23,454 bases of DNA. Origin: Peptococcaceae bacterium UBA5767 (lineage in GTDB: Bacteria; Bacillota; TC1; UBA5767). Made by a program: the position numbers and the translations under genes. The DNA is taken from contig DIET01000032.1 of the NCBI GenBank assembly GCA_002418765.1, positions 1 to 23,454 on the forward strand, in the 5' to 3' direction. The notes beneath the pieces are model-generated. The model made no database searches and was not told the origin of the DNA. It saw only the letters and a program-made list of their open reading frames with translations. The first letter of the stretch is position 1. The number at the start of each line of letters is the position of its first letter. Below, piece after piece: positions 1 through 7,874 of this stretch.

Positions 1-24
1 GTTCAAATCCCTCCTTCTCCGCCA
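1..24 (+). tRNA. 3' end of a tRNA, probably tRNA-Ser (partial)
   Basis: The window opens inside a tRNA. What remains is the T-loop (TTCAAAT), the 3' strand of the T-stem (CCCTC), the 3' strand of the acceptor stem (CTTCTCC), a G discriminator base and an encoded CCA. A 5' acceptor strand of GGAGAAG is implied. G73 with a GGAGA-type acceptor is typical of bacterial serine tRNAs. The anticodon is outside the window, so the identity is an inference. Confidence 0.6.
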
Positions 25-50
25 TTGTTTACACAATGGGTATGCATCGT

Positions 51-127
51 GCGCCCGTAGCTCAGCTGGATAGAGCGTTTGGCTACGGACCAAAAGGCCA
101 CGGGTTCGAATCCTGTCGGGCGTGCCA
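51..127 (+). tRNA. tRNA-Arg (anticodon ACG)
   Basis: A complete 77-nt cloverleaf is visible. The acceptor stem GCGCCCG pairs with CGGGCGT (one G-U at the end). The D-arm contains AGCTCAGCTGGATAGAGC. The anticodon stem TTTGG/CCAAA encloses the loop CTACGGA, giving anticodon ACG. The T-arm contains GGGTTCGAATCC and CCA is encoded. ACG tRNAs are normally edited to ICG and read CGU, CGC and CGA. It sits 26 nt after the preceding tRNA and is followed at once by a terminator, so it is the last gene of a tRNA cluster. Confidence 0.97.
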
Positions 128-128
128 G

Positions 129-157
129 AAAAAACAGTGCTTGAGCACTGTTTTTTT
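129..157 (+). terminator. Rho-independent terminator of the tRNA cluster
   Basis: The stem CAGTGC/GCACTG closes a TTGA loop, with flanking A's on the left pairing to the run of seven T's on the right. It starts 2 nt after the tRNA-Arg CCA end, so it ends the tRNA transcript. Confidence 0.9.
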
Positions 158-206
158 ATGTCAATTTGTGGTTAAAATGGAAGAAAAGCAATAAGGAAGG
201 ATCAAA

Positions 207-671
207 ATGAGAACAGTACAAGACTCATGCGTAGAGCATGTAGAAATTGTTTTTCAACAACATATCAATTCACAAGGAAGATTATTTGGCGGAGTGCTTA
301 TGGCTTGGATCGATGTGGTGGCGGCCGTTGTGGCTCGGCGACATTCTCATATGGAAGTGTCCACTGCTTCTGTGGACAGTTTGGTTTTTAAAAAGCCAAT
401 TTACTTAAGTGATACGGTGGTTCTTGTGGGCAACATTACTTGGACAGGAAAACGAGCAATGGAAGTTCGGGTGGATACCTACACAGAAACACTGAAAGGA
501 AAACGTACCCACGTCAATCGAGCTTATCTGGTGCTGGTGGCCGTAGATGGTGTGGGGAATATCGTTCCGATAGAACCACTTGTACCCCAAACCCAAGAGC
601 AGGAAGAAGAGTTTATGTCCGGAGAAAAGAGACAAGCTTTGCGTATCAAACGAAAAGAGGGGGATTACTAA
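207..671 (+). CDS. Hotdog-fold acyl-CoA thioesterase (acyl-CoA hydrolase family)
   Basis: The 154-residue product belongs to the cytosolic acyl-CoA hydrolase (YciA/YkhA-like, single hotdog) family. The signature runs from N21 through G24, FGG (27-29) and W34-x-D36. N21 and D36 are the expected active-site residues. The second half holds the conserved F-K-K-P-I and the V-x-V-D-x-Y strands. Such enzymes hydrolyse acyl-CoA to free acid and CoA in the cytosol; chain-length preference cannot be read here. The C-terminal tail (about 125-154) is charged and low in complexity. The start is supported by AAGGAAGG six nt upstream. No strong promoter is visible in the 49 nt after the tRNA terminator. The next gene has its own promoter. 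Confidence 0.9.
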   Translation: MRTVQDSCVEHVEIVFQQHINSQGRLFGGVLMAWIDVVAAVVARRHSHMEVSTASVDSLVFKKPIYLSDTVVLVGNITWTGKRAMEVRVDTYTETLKGKRTHVNRAYLVLVAVDGVGNIVPIEPLVPQTQEQEEEFMSGEKRQALRIKRKEGDY

Positions 672-691
672 ATAAATATGTCGTCTTATGC

Positions 692-720
692 TTGAAACAG
701 CAAGAGGATTGTAATACAAT
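692..720 (+). promoter_or_regulatory. Sigma-A promoter of the persulfide reductase gene
   Basis: A -35 box TTGAAA (692-697) and a -10 box TACAAT (715-720) are separated by exactly 17 nt, each one mismatch from consensus. Transcription would start near 727, inside the palindrome annotated next. It lies in the 111-nt gap between the thioesterase and the flavoprotein gene. Confidence 0.75.
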
Positions 721-727
721 TCACTTA

Positions 728-748
728 TACCCCTACTGGGTACGGGTA
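728..748 (+). promoter_or_regulatory. Probable CsoR/CstR-type operator (TACCC-N5-GGGTA)
   Basis: A perfect 5-5-5 inverted repeat, TACCC (728-732), CTACT, GGGTA (738-742), is followed by a further GGGTA half-site (744-748). It covers the expected transcription start, where a repressor would block initiation. C-rich/G-rich arms flanked by A/T are typical of CsoR-family operators, and the CstR branch of that family senses persulfides. The downstream gene is a persulfide-handling enzyme, which fits. No CsoR/CstR gene is in the window, so the assignment is an inference from motif shape and context. Confidence 0.55.
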
Positions 749-782
749 ATAACGCATGTTTACAAAGCATAGGAGATGAATT

Positions 783-3227
783 ATGGGAAAAAAAGTACTA
801 ATCGTAGGTGGCGTGGCGGGAGGAGCCGGCACGGCTGCCCGTCTGCGTCGTATGGATGAAGATGCACAAATCATTGTATTTGAACGGGGGAGTTACATTT
901 CCTTTGCCAATTGCGGTTTGCCTTATTATGTGGGTGGAACCATCAAGGATCGGCGCGATTTATTGTTACAGACTCCGGAAGCCATGATGGCCAGATTCAA
1001 TATAGAAATTAGAATCAAGAATGAAGTGACCCGTATTGACCGGGAGCGCCAAGAGGTGGAGGTGCGTTCAGAAAATGGATTTTATAAAGAATCATATGAT
1101 GTATTGGTGCTTTCACCAGGCTCTACACCATTGATTCCACCAATTCCTGGCATCGATGCTCCCAATATTTTTTCACTATGGAATGTTCCTGATGTAGATC
1201 AAATCAAGCATTATATAGACACCTACAAGCCCAAGCGAGCCGTGGTGGTCGGTGGTGGATTTATTGGCATTGAGATGGCAGAAAATCTTTATGATCTGGG
1301 TATTGGAGTCAGCTTGGTAGAGATGTTGGATCAGGTGATGACCCCTTTTGATTATGATATGGCCCAGATTCTACATGAGAATATCACGGCCAAGGGAATT
1401 GATCTGGAGCTGAAAAACGGAGTCAAAAGCTTTGACTATGAGGGTGGCGTGACCACCGTCACGCTGCAAGACGGCAAGCAGATTCAGGCGGATATGGTGA
1501 TTTTGAGTATCGGGATCCGTCCCAATGGTGAGTTGGCTGTAGAGTCTGGTCTTCACACCAATGCACGTGGTGGCATTGTGGTGGATGATTTTATGCAGAC
1601 GTCAGATCCCAATATCTATGCCCTTGGTGATGTCATCGAGGTGAAGCATTATATTGATGAGCAAAAAACGATGATTCCGTTGGCGGGGCCTGCAAACAGG
1701 CAGGCTAGAATCTTGGCCAATACCATCAGTGGTCATCCTGAAACCTATCGAGGAAGCCAAGGTACTTCTGTCGCCAAAGTATTTGATCTGACAGCAGCCA
1801 GTACGGGATACAATGAAAAATCACTTCTGGCCAAGGGGCTACAAAAGAAGGTGGATTTTGACAGCGTTGTGACCATTTTGAGAAGCCATGCAGGTTACTA
1901 CCCGGATGCGCTTCCCTTGACGCTGAAGGTCATTTTTGATCGAGAGGGACTGATTTTGGGCGCCCAGGCTATCGGGTATGAGGGTGTGGACAAACGGATC
2001 GATGTGGTGGCAACGGCCATTCGTTTTCGAGGATCAGTCCATGATTTAAAGGATTTGGAGTTGGCCTATGCTCCACCTTATTCCAGTGCCAAGGATCCAG
2101 TTAACATGGCAGGATTTGTGGCTGACAATGTACTCTCAGGCACCATGGGGAGCATAGCCTGGGATGAAATGCATGATCTTGATGGTGACCGAACACAAAT
2201 TTTGGATGTCCGTGAAGAAGAAGAACGAGAATGGGGAAGCATCCAGAACTCTTTGCACATTCCCATCAATGATCTGCGTTCTCGTATACAGGAATTGGAT
2301 TCAAACAAAGAGGTCGTTATTTATTGTGCCGTAGGCATCAGGGGTTATATTGGCGCTCGTATTCTTATGCATCATGGATTTTCCGTAAGGAATCTGTTGG
2401 GGGGATATACACATTACCGAAGAGCGGTGAAGGACTATAGCAAACGGGATGTTCTGGGGGCTCAAAATGCCCAGAATTACGGGAGCGTGTCCAAACAAGA
2501 TAGTAAGACTAAGAAAGCTTCGTTTACCGTAGATGCGATACGAATGTCTTGTTCTGGGGCTATCCAAGAAGTCAACCGCAAGATGAAAGAACTAAAAGAT
2601 GGTGAAGTTCTGGAAGTTATGGCTTCTGATCCTGGCTTTTCAGCGGATGCAAGAGCTTGGTGCATCAAGACGGATAATGCTTTTGTTTGTGAAGAGAAAC
2701 AAGAAACGGGATTCATGATTCGCATGCGAAAGGGAACCGATGCTGAGAATCAAGCGAACATAAAAGCAGATCAACCTTTGCAAAAATCCGGTATGGACGG
2801 AAAAGATCAAAGTACTTTTGTATTGACCAGTGACGATATCGATAAAGCTAGGATCAGCTTTATTCTGGCGAAAGAAGCCAGAAAATTGGGTAAGACTACG
2901 ATCATGGTGTTCACCTTTGGTGCGGTCAATCTTCTCAAAAAGAACCGGAAAACCATAAGCAACAGGGCTTCAGGATTACTCTCAATATTTGGATTAAACG
3001 ATCCTGTAAGCAAAACAAGGCTCGGGAACCATTTCATGCGGTATGGAGAGTCTTTTGAAGACCTAGTGGCGTCTTCTTTGCAAGCTGGGATGAAAATGGT
3101 GGCCTGCACCATGAGTATGGATCTTCTTTGCATTCAAAAAGAAGAATTGATAGAGGGCATTGAGTATGATGGAGTGGGTTCTTATCTGGGAGATACCCAA
3201 CAAAACTCTTTGAAAATCTTCTTATAA
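783..3227 (+). CDS. Multidomain CoA-disulfide reductase-like flavoprotein with rhodanese, TusA and DsrE-like domains
   Basis: This 814-residue cytosolic protein joins four sulfur modules. Residues 1-450 are a FAD/NAD(P)H oxidoreductase of the CoA-disulfide/persulfide reductase group: FAD motif at 8-19, redox cysteine C44 in FANCGLPYY, NAD(P) motif GGGFIG at 157-162, FAD-contacting LGD at 281-283, and the family signature YAPPYSSAKDPVN at 429-441. Residues 465-552 are a rhodanese with active cysteine C515 (CAVGIRG loop). Residues 580-650 are TusA/SirA-like with C590. Residues 675-814 are DsrE-like with C775 in the ACTMSMD motif. By family knowledge it would reduce CoA disulfide, CoA persulfide or polysulfide with NAD(P)H and relay sulfane sulfur between cysteines; the exact substrate is unknown. 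The TusA motif is unusual (CSG instead of CPG). Start: AGGAG lies a few nt upstream of the ATG. Confidence 0.9.
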   Translation: MGKKVLIVGGVAGGAGTAARLRRMDEDAQIIVFERGSYISFANCGLPYYVGGTIKDRRDLLLQTPEAMMARFNIEIRIKNEVTRIDRERQEVEVRSENGFYKESYDVLVLSPGSTPLIPPIPGIDAPNIFSLWNVPDVDQIKHYIDTYKPKRAVVVGGGFIGIEMAENLYDLGIGVSLVEMLDQVMTPFDYDMAQILHENITAKGIDLELKNGVKSFDYEGGVTTVTLQDGKQIQADMVILSIGIRPNGELAVESGLHTNARGGIVVDDFMQTSDPNIYALGDVIEVKHYIDEQKTMIPLAGPANRQARILANTISGHPETYRGSQGTSVAKVFDLTAASTGYNEKSLLAKGLQKKVDFDSVVTILRSHAGYYPDALPLTLKVIFDREGLILGAQAIGYEGVDKRIDVVATAIRFRGSVHDLKDLELAYAPPYSSAKDPVNMAGFVADNVLSGTMGSIAWDEMHDLDGDRTQILDVREEEEREWGSIQNSLHIPINDLRSRIQELDSNKEVVIYCAVGIRGYIGARILMHHGFSVRNLLGGYTHYRRAVKDYSKRDVLGAQNAQNYGSVSKQDSKTKKASFTVDAIRMSCSGAIQEVNRKMKELKDGEVLEVMASDPGFSADARAWCIKTDNAFVCEEKQETGFMIRMRKGTDAENQANIKADQPLQKSGMDGKDQSTFVLTSDDIDKARISFILAKEARKLGKTTIMVFTFGAVNLLKKNRKTISNRASGLLSIFGLNDPVSKTRLGNHFMRYGESFEDLVASSLQAGMKMVACTMSMDLLCIQKEELIEGIEYDGVGSYLGDTQQNSLKIFL

Positions 3228-3260
3228 TACAGAATGACGCTGCAAGGGGAAAACAGTGGC

Positions 3261-3289
3261 TTGCAATTCTCTTCTTATTGCTATATGAT
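3261..3289 (+). promoter_or_regulatory. Putative sigma-A promoter of the deaminase-xdh operon
   Basis: TTGCAA (3261-3266) and TATGAT (3284-3289) are spaced 17 nt apart. A six-base inverted repeat, TGCAAG (3241-3246) and CTTGCA (3260-3265), overlaps the -35 box and could be an operator arm pair. Transcription would begin near 3296, upstream of the hairpin at 3324, which makes the leader unusual. Confidence 0.5.
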
Positions 3290-3323
3290 AAAAAAAAGTT
3301 AAAGTGGGTAATGAAGACCGCAT

Positions 3324-3358
3324 AAAGACCGAAGAGTATAGGCTTTCGGTCTTTTTTA
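3324..3358 (+). terminator. Terminator-like hairpin in the leader of the deaminase-xdh operon
   Basis: AAAGACCGAA (3324-3333) pairs perfectly with TTCGGTCTTT (3345-3354) around an 11-nt loop, and T's run through 3357. It can be the terminator of the upstream flavoprotein gene. Because a promoter-like element lies between that gene and this hairpin, it may also act as an attenuator in the leader of the downstream operon. A second AAGACCG copy at 3314-3320 could compete for the same right arm. Confidence 0.75.
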
Positions 3359-3380
3359 TTTCATGTAAAGGAGCAAAGTT

Positions 3381-4736
3381 ATGAAAGAAAAACATCGTAT
3401 GTTGATTGAACACGCCTGGTTGCTGACCATTGACCCGGAAAACAAGGTCATTGATGAAGGATACATCCTGATTGAGGACAATCGGATTTTAGAAGTAGGG
3501 GTGCAAAAAGAGCACACCCAAGAGCTGAAGTCCACTGTTGATGAGATCATCGATGCCGAGGGTATGATTGTCATGCCTGGACTAATCAATGCCCACAGCC
3601 ATTTGTTTCAGACCTTCACGCGAAGTTTTGCTGATGACAAGCTGCTTTATCCTTGGCTGAAAGAAGAAATATGGCCTTTTGCTTCTGCCATGGAGTGGGA
3701 TGATTTTCGGTTGACTAGCTGGCTTGGCTGTTTGGAAAACATCAAGAATGGAGCTACATCGGTTATTGACCAACATTATGTACATACTTTTGAAAATTCG
3801 TCCGACCAGGTTCTTTTGGCCATGAAAGAGACTGGCATTCGTGGCGTATTGTGCCGCACCTTTTCAAATTATAATTACACACCTCTTTTGCAGGAAGAAG
3901 ATGAGACGATTCTTCATTCATTGGACAGACTTACTATGACATATCATCAATCCGAGAATGGTCGCTTGCAGATTTCTGTAGGGCCCATCAATCCATGGGG
4001 ATGCACGGTGGAGCTATATCAGAAAACCTATGATTATGCCAGAAATCATGGTCTGAAATACCAGATCCATACAGCGGAAACAACCAATGTGGTCGACAAA
4101 TGTTTAGAAATGTATGGTCTTCGCAATGTTCATTTCTTTCAAGATTTGGGCATTCTAGGTGAAGATACCCAATTGGCTCACGCTATTTGGCTGGATGATG
4201 AGGAGCTTCATATGGTGGCACAGTCGAACACCAGTGTAATTCATTGTCCGGTTGCCAATATGTACCTGGCGGATGGTATTGCACGTATCCCCGAGATGCG
4301 AAAGAGAAACATCAGTGTGGCGTTGGGAACCGATGGTCCGGGAAGCAACAATGCGCAGGATATGATGGAGGTCTTGAAAACGGCAGCCATTTTGCACAAA
4401 GTCAATACATTGGATCCCAGGGTGCTTTCACCAGAAGATGTCTTGCAGATGGCTACGGTAGAGGGCGCAAAGATGCTGGGACGGCATGACATTGGACGTC
4501 TCATGCCGGGATATGTGGCGGATATCATTTTTGTGGATTGGAGAAAGGCGCATATTGCTCCTGTGCACAAACCGGCTTCGGCAGTGGTTTTTTGCGCCAA
4601 TGGAAATGATGTAGATACCAGTATCATTGATGGCAAGGTCATTATGAGAAATCGCAAGGTATTGGGCATAGATGAGCAGGCATTGATTGAAGAATGCCAT
4701 GTACGGGCTAGGGCCATCAAAAAAAGTTTAGGTTAG
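3381..4736 (+). CDS. Metal-dependent amidohydrolase, probable purine deaminase (8-oxoguanine deaminase/SAH deaminase type)
   Basis: The 451-residue protein is of the TRZ/ATZ subgroup of the amidohydrolase superfamily. A short N-terminal beta-sandwich leads into the TIM-barrel. Metal and catalytic residues are in place: H72-x-H74, H230 with E233 (HTAET), H267, and D318 in the GTDGPGSNN motif; H288 lies in an HCP turn. Deaminases of this group hydrolyse exocyclic amino groups of guanine, 8-oxoguanine, adenosine or S-adenosylhomocysteine to ammonia. The long L-Y-P-W-L stretch after the HxH motif resembles 8-oxoguanine deaminases, and the xanthine dehydrogenase subunits immediately downstream favour a purine base. 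The exact substrate is not settled. AAGGAG sits 7 nt before the ATG. The stop is 10 nt before the next gene, so they share a transcript. Confidence 0.85.
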   Translation: MKEKHRMLIEHAWLLTIDPENKVIDEGYILIEDNRILEVGVQKEHTQELKSTVDEIIDAEGMIVMPGLINAHSHLFQTFTRSFADDKLLYPWLKEEIWPFASAMEWDDFRLTSWLGCLENIKNGATSVIDQHYVHTFENSSDQVLLAMKETGIRGVLCRTFSNYNYTPLLQEEDETILHSLDRLTMTYHQSENGRLQISVGPINPWGCTVELYQKTYDYARNHGLKYQIHTAETTNVVDKCLEMYGLRNVHFFQDLGILGEDTQLAHAIWLDDEELHMVAQSNTSVIHCPVANMYLADGIARIPEMRKRNISVALGTDGPGSNNAQDMMEVLKTAAILHKVNTLDPRVLSPEDVLQMATVEGAKMLGRHDIGRLMPGYVADIIFVDWRKAHIAPVHKPASAVVFCANGNDVDTSIIDGKVIMRNRKVLGIDEQALIEECHVRARAIKKSLG

Positions 4737-4746
4737 GAGGACGCCT

Positions 4747-7020
4747 ATGTTTCAGGAAATACCCAGAGTAGATGTTAAAGCCAAGCTTACCGGCCGGGCT
4801 AAGTATGCCGATGATTTGCAGTTCCCCAATATGATTTATGCGGCCATGGTCAGGAGCACCATAGCTCACGGTGATGTGTTGTCTATCGATGCTACCAAGG
4901 CCTTGAGTCAAGATGACGTCCTGGGGATCTTGACCTGGAAGGATATTCCTGGTCTGTCCAACAAGGGAAAAGAACGACCTGTGTTGGTCGAGAGCAGGGT
5001 CCGTTTTATTGGTGATGGCATCGCCATGGTGGTTGCCAAATCACAAAAAGCAGCCCGGGAGGCAGCGAAATTGGTTGAGATCCGGTACCAGCCGTTGGCA
5101 GCGGTTTTTGATGTCAAAGAATCGATGAAAAAAACAGCTGGTTGGATTCATGGACGTAGTAATGTGGAAACAATCATCTCGATGCAACATGGACATGTAG
5201 AGGATGGATTCGAAGAAGCGGACGTTATTTATGAAGAAAGCGTAAGTACCCAAAGGGTACAGCATGCAGCCATTGAGCCTGAATCAGCGGTTGCTGTTTA
5301 CCAAGAGGACCATATGGAAGTTTATTGTCCTCCCAAGAGTCCTTTTAACGTCAGGAGGGTGGTAGCAGAAACGCTAGACGTCTCAGTGAACAAGGTGAGG
5401 CTTATTTCTGCGGTCGTTGGTGGATCTTTTGGCGGTAAAGATTATGACATGAGTTTGTTGGCATCGCGGGTGGCGCTGGTCGCCAAACGATATCAGAAGC
5501 CTTGCAAGATGACGTATACACGGGAAGAATCCATCATGGAAGGAACCAAGCGTCATCCTTATCAGATTGATTATAAAATTGGGGCCAAAAAAGATGGGAC
5601 ACTGACAGGCCTTTCCGTGCAAATGGTCAGTGATGCCGGTGCCTATCTAAGTAAATCAGCCATGGTAGCCTGGAGATCTTGCGTGGAATCGGGAGGTCCG
5701 TATCGTATCCCACATGTGAAAACAGATATTTCTGTGGTCTATACCAATCAGATTTATTCCGACTCTTTGCGGGGATTTGGTTCACCACAAGTAGATTTTG
5801 GCTTGGAAGTCGTGATGGATGGGCTGGCTGAACGTCTTCAGATGGATCCACTGGCGCTTCGTTTAAAAAATGCGTTGCAAGACGGTGATGTGCATGCCAC
5901 AGGGCAAGTGCTCAGTGGTGTGAGCATTGAAAAATGTCTATTGGCACTTAAGGACAAGTCGGATTATGAGCAGACCCGCAAGCGCATTGCATCATTCAAT
6001 CGGGACCACGCCTCTGGTCCTTATCGGCTTGGGTTTGGGATCGCAGCTTTGCATCGAGGAGAAGCCCTGGGCGCTGGTGGTGAAGGTATTGATACGGCGG
6101 GTGTATACGTGCACATAGAAAAGGATGGCAGTGTAATCATCTATTCAGGCTTAAGCGAGGTAGGGCAAGGCTGTCAGACCATGATGGTGCGCATTGTTTC
6201 AGAAATACTGGGAATTCATTCCTCACGTATACGGGTTACGACCTTGGACACGGATTACGTGCCGGATTCAGGTCCAACAGTGGCCTCGAGGGGTACCGTG
6301 ATTGCAGGCAACGCTACTGTTTTGGCAGCGGAAGAATTAAAAACGAAAATAACAGAAGTGCTGTCTCAGAAAAAATGGTTCAAAAAGAATGCGGAGCTGG
6401 TTTTCCAGAATGAAACCATAACATTGCGGCACAACCCAGAAGTGAGTGTCTCGTATCAAGATGCGATCAAAATGGTATTTTCCCAGGGGGAAAATCTGTA
6501 CGGACATGGATGGTGGAGTGCCCCCAAGTTGGTTTGGGACTGGAAAAAAGGGCAAGGCGACGCCTACTTCAACTATGTGTATGGCGCTTGTGGTTGTGAA
6601 GTCAAAGTCAACATCGAAACGGGTAAAACGGACATCGTACGCTTTGTGGCAGTGCATGATGTGGGAACAGCATTGAATATTGAAGAAGTATATGGCCAAA
6701 TCTGCGGTGGCGTGGCTATGGGCATCGGATATGGTTTGACGGAAGAAGTGCAGTTGAGAGAGGGTAAAATCATCAATGATAATTTTGATACTTATCTTAT
6801 GCCCACAGCGATGGACATTGGTGAGATAGAGCCGGTCATTTTGCAGGAACATTCAGCCATAGGACCATTGGGTGCCAAAGGATTGGGTGAACCAGTGACA
6901 TCCATTGTGGCACCAGCCATCACCAATGCCATCTCAGATGCCCTTCAGTCCAGAATCGTAGATTTACCGGCGGACCTGGAACGGGTTCTGGCACACGTGA
7001 AGAAAGGAGATGCGAGATGA
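4747..7020 (+). CDS. xdhA: Xanthine dehydrogenase-type molybdenum-binding subunit
   Basis: The 757-residue protein matches the molybdopterin subunit of separate-subunit xanthine dehydrogenases (similar length to E. coli XdhA). Residues 8-125 form the a/b hammerhead domain. The molybdopterin-binding domains follow: GGSFGGKD (225-232), LRGFGSPQ (341-348), GLSEVGQG (468-475) and GAKGLGEP (709-716), whose E715 is the expected catalytic base. E177 in the HAAIEPESA motif is the other conserved glutamate region. With the two following subunits it would hydroxylate a purine or related N-heterocycle, passing electrons from Mo via 2Fe-2S to FAD. AGGAGG sits 6 nt before the ATG. The end overlaps the FAD subunit by four bases (ATGA). 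Substrate within the family is inferred from the deaminase neighbour. No molybdenum cofactor maturation gene is in the window. Confidence 0.92.
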   Translation: MFQEIPRVDVKAKLTGRAKYADDLQFPNMIYAAMVRSTIAHGDVLSIDATKALSQDDVLGILTWKDIPGLSNKGKERPVLVESRVRFIGDGIAMVVAKSQKAAREAAKLVEIRYQPLAAVFDVKESMKKTAGWIHGRSNVETIISMQHGHVEDGFEEADVIYEESVSTQRVQHAAIEPESAVAVYQEDHMEVYCPPKSPFNVRRVVAETLDVSVNKVRLISAVVGGSFGGKDYDMSLLASRVALVAKRYQKPCKMTYTREESIMEGTKRHPYQIDYKIGAKKDGTLTGLSVQMVSDAGAYLSKSAMVAWRSCVESGGPYRIPHVKTDISVVYTNQIYSDSLRGFGSPQVDFGLEVVMDGLAERLQMDPLALRLKNALQDGDVHATGQVLSGVSIEKCLLALKDKSDYEQTRKRIASFNRDHASGPYRLGFGIAALHRGEALGAGGEGIDTAGVYVHIEKDGSVIIYSGLSEVGQGCQTMMVRIVSEILGIHSSRIRVTTLDTDYVPDSGPTVASRGTVIAGNATVLAAEELKTKITEVLSQKKWFKKNAELVFQNETITLRHNPEVSVSYQDAIKMVFSQGENLYGHGWWSAPKLVWDWKKGQGDAYFNYVYGACGCEVKVNIETGKTDIVRFVAVHDVGTALNIEEVYGQICGGVAMGIGYGLTEEVQLREGKIINDNFDTYLMPTAMDIGEIEPVILQEHSAIGPLGAKGLGEPVTSIVAPAITNAISDALQSRIVDLPADLERVLAHVKKGDAR

Positions 7021-7874
7021 ATCAAGTATGGATTCAATGCGAAGATAAAAATAGTCTTTTGACTGCCATAGCAGAACCTGGCCGTGTGATGATCGCTGGC
7101 GGGACGGATCTGCTGATCAATGTGAGACGTCTTGCCCCTGCAGATAAACCTGCGCAGATGGTGGATCTGTCTTTGGTAGAAGAACTGAAAAATATTCATC
7201 TAGAAGGAAATATGCTTACCATAGGATCCATGGTGACGTATACACAGCTGATGACGGATCCATTGATTCGAAAACATTTACCCGTGTTGGCAGAGGCGGC
7301 CAGTCAGGTTGGTTCTCCACAAATCAGAAACAGAGGAACGCTGGGAGGATCGCTGGTGAATGCGAGTCCTGCCGCTGATATGGCTCCACTTTGGATACTT
7401 TTGAAGGCGCAGGTAAAATTGGAATCGTTTGGTAAGGAGAGAATTCTTTTGGTAGAGGACTTTCTTTTGGGCCACCAAAAAACCATGTTGGCTCCAGGAG
7501 AAGTGATGACAGAAATTCGTTGTCTTATCCCGAAAAAATCAGTTATTTATCAAAAAATCGGGCGACGCAACGCTGCCGCAATTGCCAGATTAAATGGATG
7601 TTGTTTACTCGATAGACAAGAAGATACGGTAAAAGAAATTCGTTTGGTCATTGGGGCGGCTACGCCAACGCCACTGGATTTGCAAAAGGATTGTTCAGGA
7701 TGGATAGATAAGCCTTGGACGATAGAGCGCTTGGATGAAGTGGCCAGTCAGGCAATGAGGCGTGTGGAGGAAATTTCCGGCCGCCGCGCTTCTGCTACCT
7801 GGAAATTTCCAGCCATCGAAAATCTGGTGCGCAGGTTATTGCTGGATGCCTGGGCTGAGGGAGGTAAACAATGA
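7017..7874 (+). CDS. xdhB: Xanthine dehydrogenase-type FAD-binding subunit
   Basis: The 285-residue protein is the FAD (CO dehydrogenase flavoprotein-like) subunit of a molybdenum hydroxylase. The two FAD-contacting motifs are present: AGGTDLL (27-33) and the IRNRGTLGGSLVNASPAAD stretch (103-121). The C-terminal domain follows from about residue 170. Length is normal for the family, and there is no extra iron-sulfur insertion of the kind found in 4-hydroxybenzoyl-CoA reductase. It takes electrons from the 2Fe-2S subunit and delivers them to NAD+ or another acceptor. It overlaps the genes on both sides by four bases (ATGA at 7017 and 7871), so the three subunits are translationally coupled. 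Confidence 0.92.
   Translation: MNQVWIQCEDKNSLLTAIAEPGRVMIAGGTDLLINVRRLAPADKPAQMVDLSLVEELKNIHLEGNMLTIGSMVTYTQLMTDPLIRKHLPVLAEAASQVGSPQIRNRGTLGGSLVNASPAADMAPLWILLKAQVKLESFGKERILLVEDFLLGHQKTMLAPGEVMTEIRCLIPKKSVIYQKIGRRNAAAIARLNGCCLLDRQEDTVKEIRLVIGAATPTPLDLQKDCSGWIDKPWTIERLDEVASQAMRRVEEISGRRASATWKFPAIENLVRRLLLDAWAEGGKQ

Noticed and set aside
25..206. A tRNA-associated integration site or mobile element
   Set aside because: The tRNA-Arg is followed directly by a plain terminator and housekeeping genes. I see no integrase, no repeat of the tRNA 3' end and no change in base composition.
672..782. A small gene in the gap before the flavoprotein
   Set aside because: The only open frame there (from 440 to 772) is out of frame with, and overlaps, the thioesterase gene and has no ribosome site. 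The gap is accounted for by promoter and operator.
3290..3380. A purine riboswitch ahead of the deaminase-xdh operon
   Set aside because: The leader from the candidate promoter is about 85 nt. It has one terminator-like hairpin but no three-way junction or the conserved loop bases of a guanine/adenine or xanthine riboswitch.
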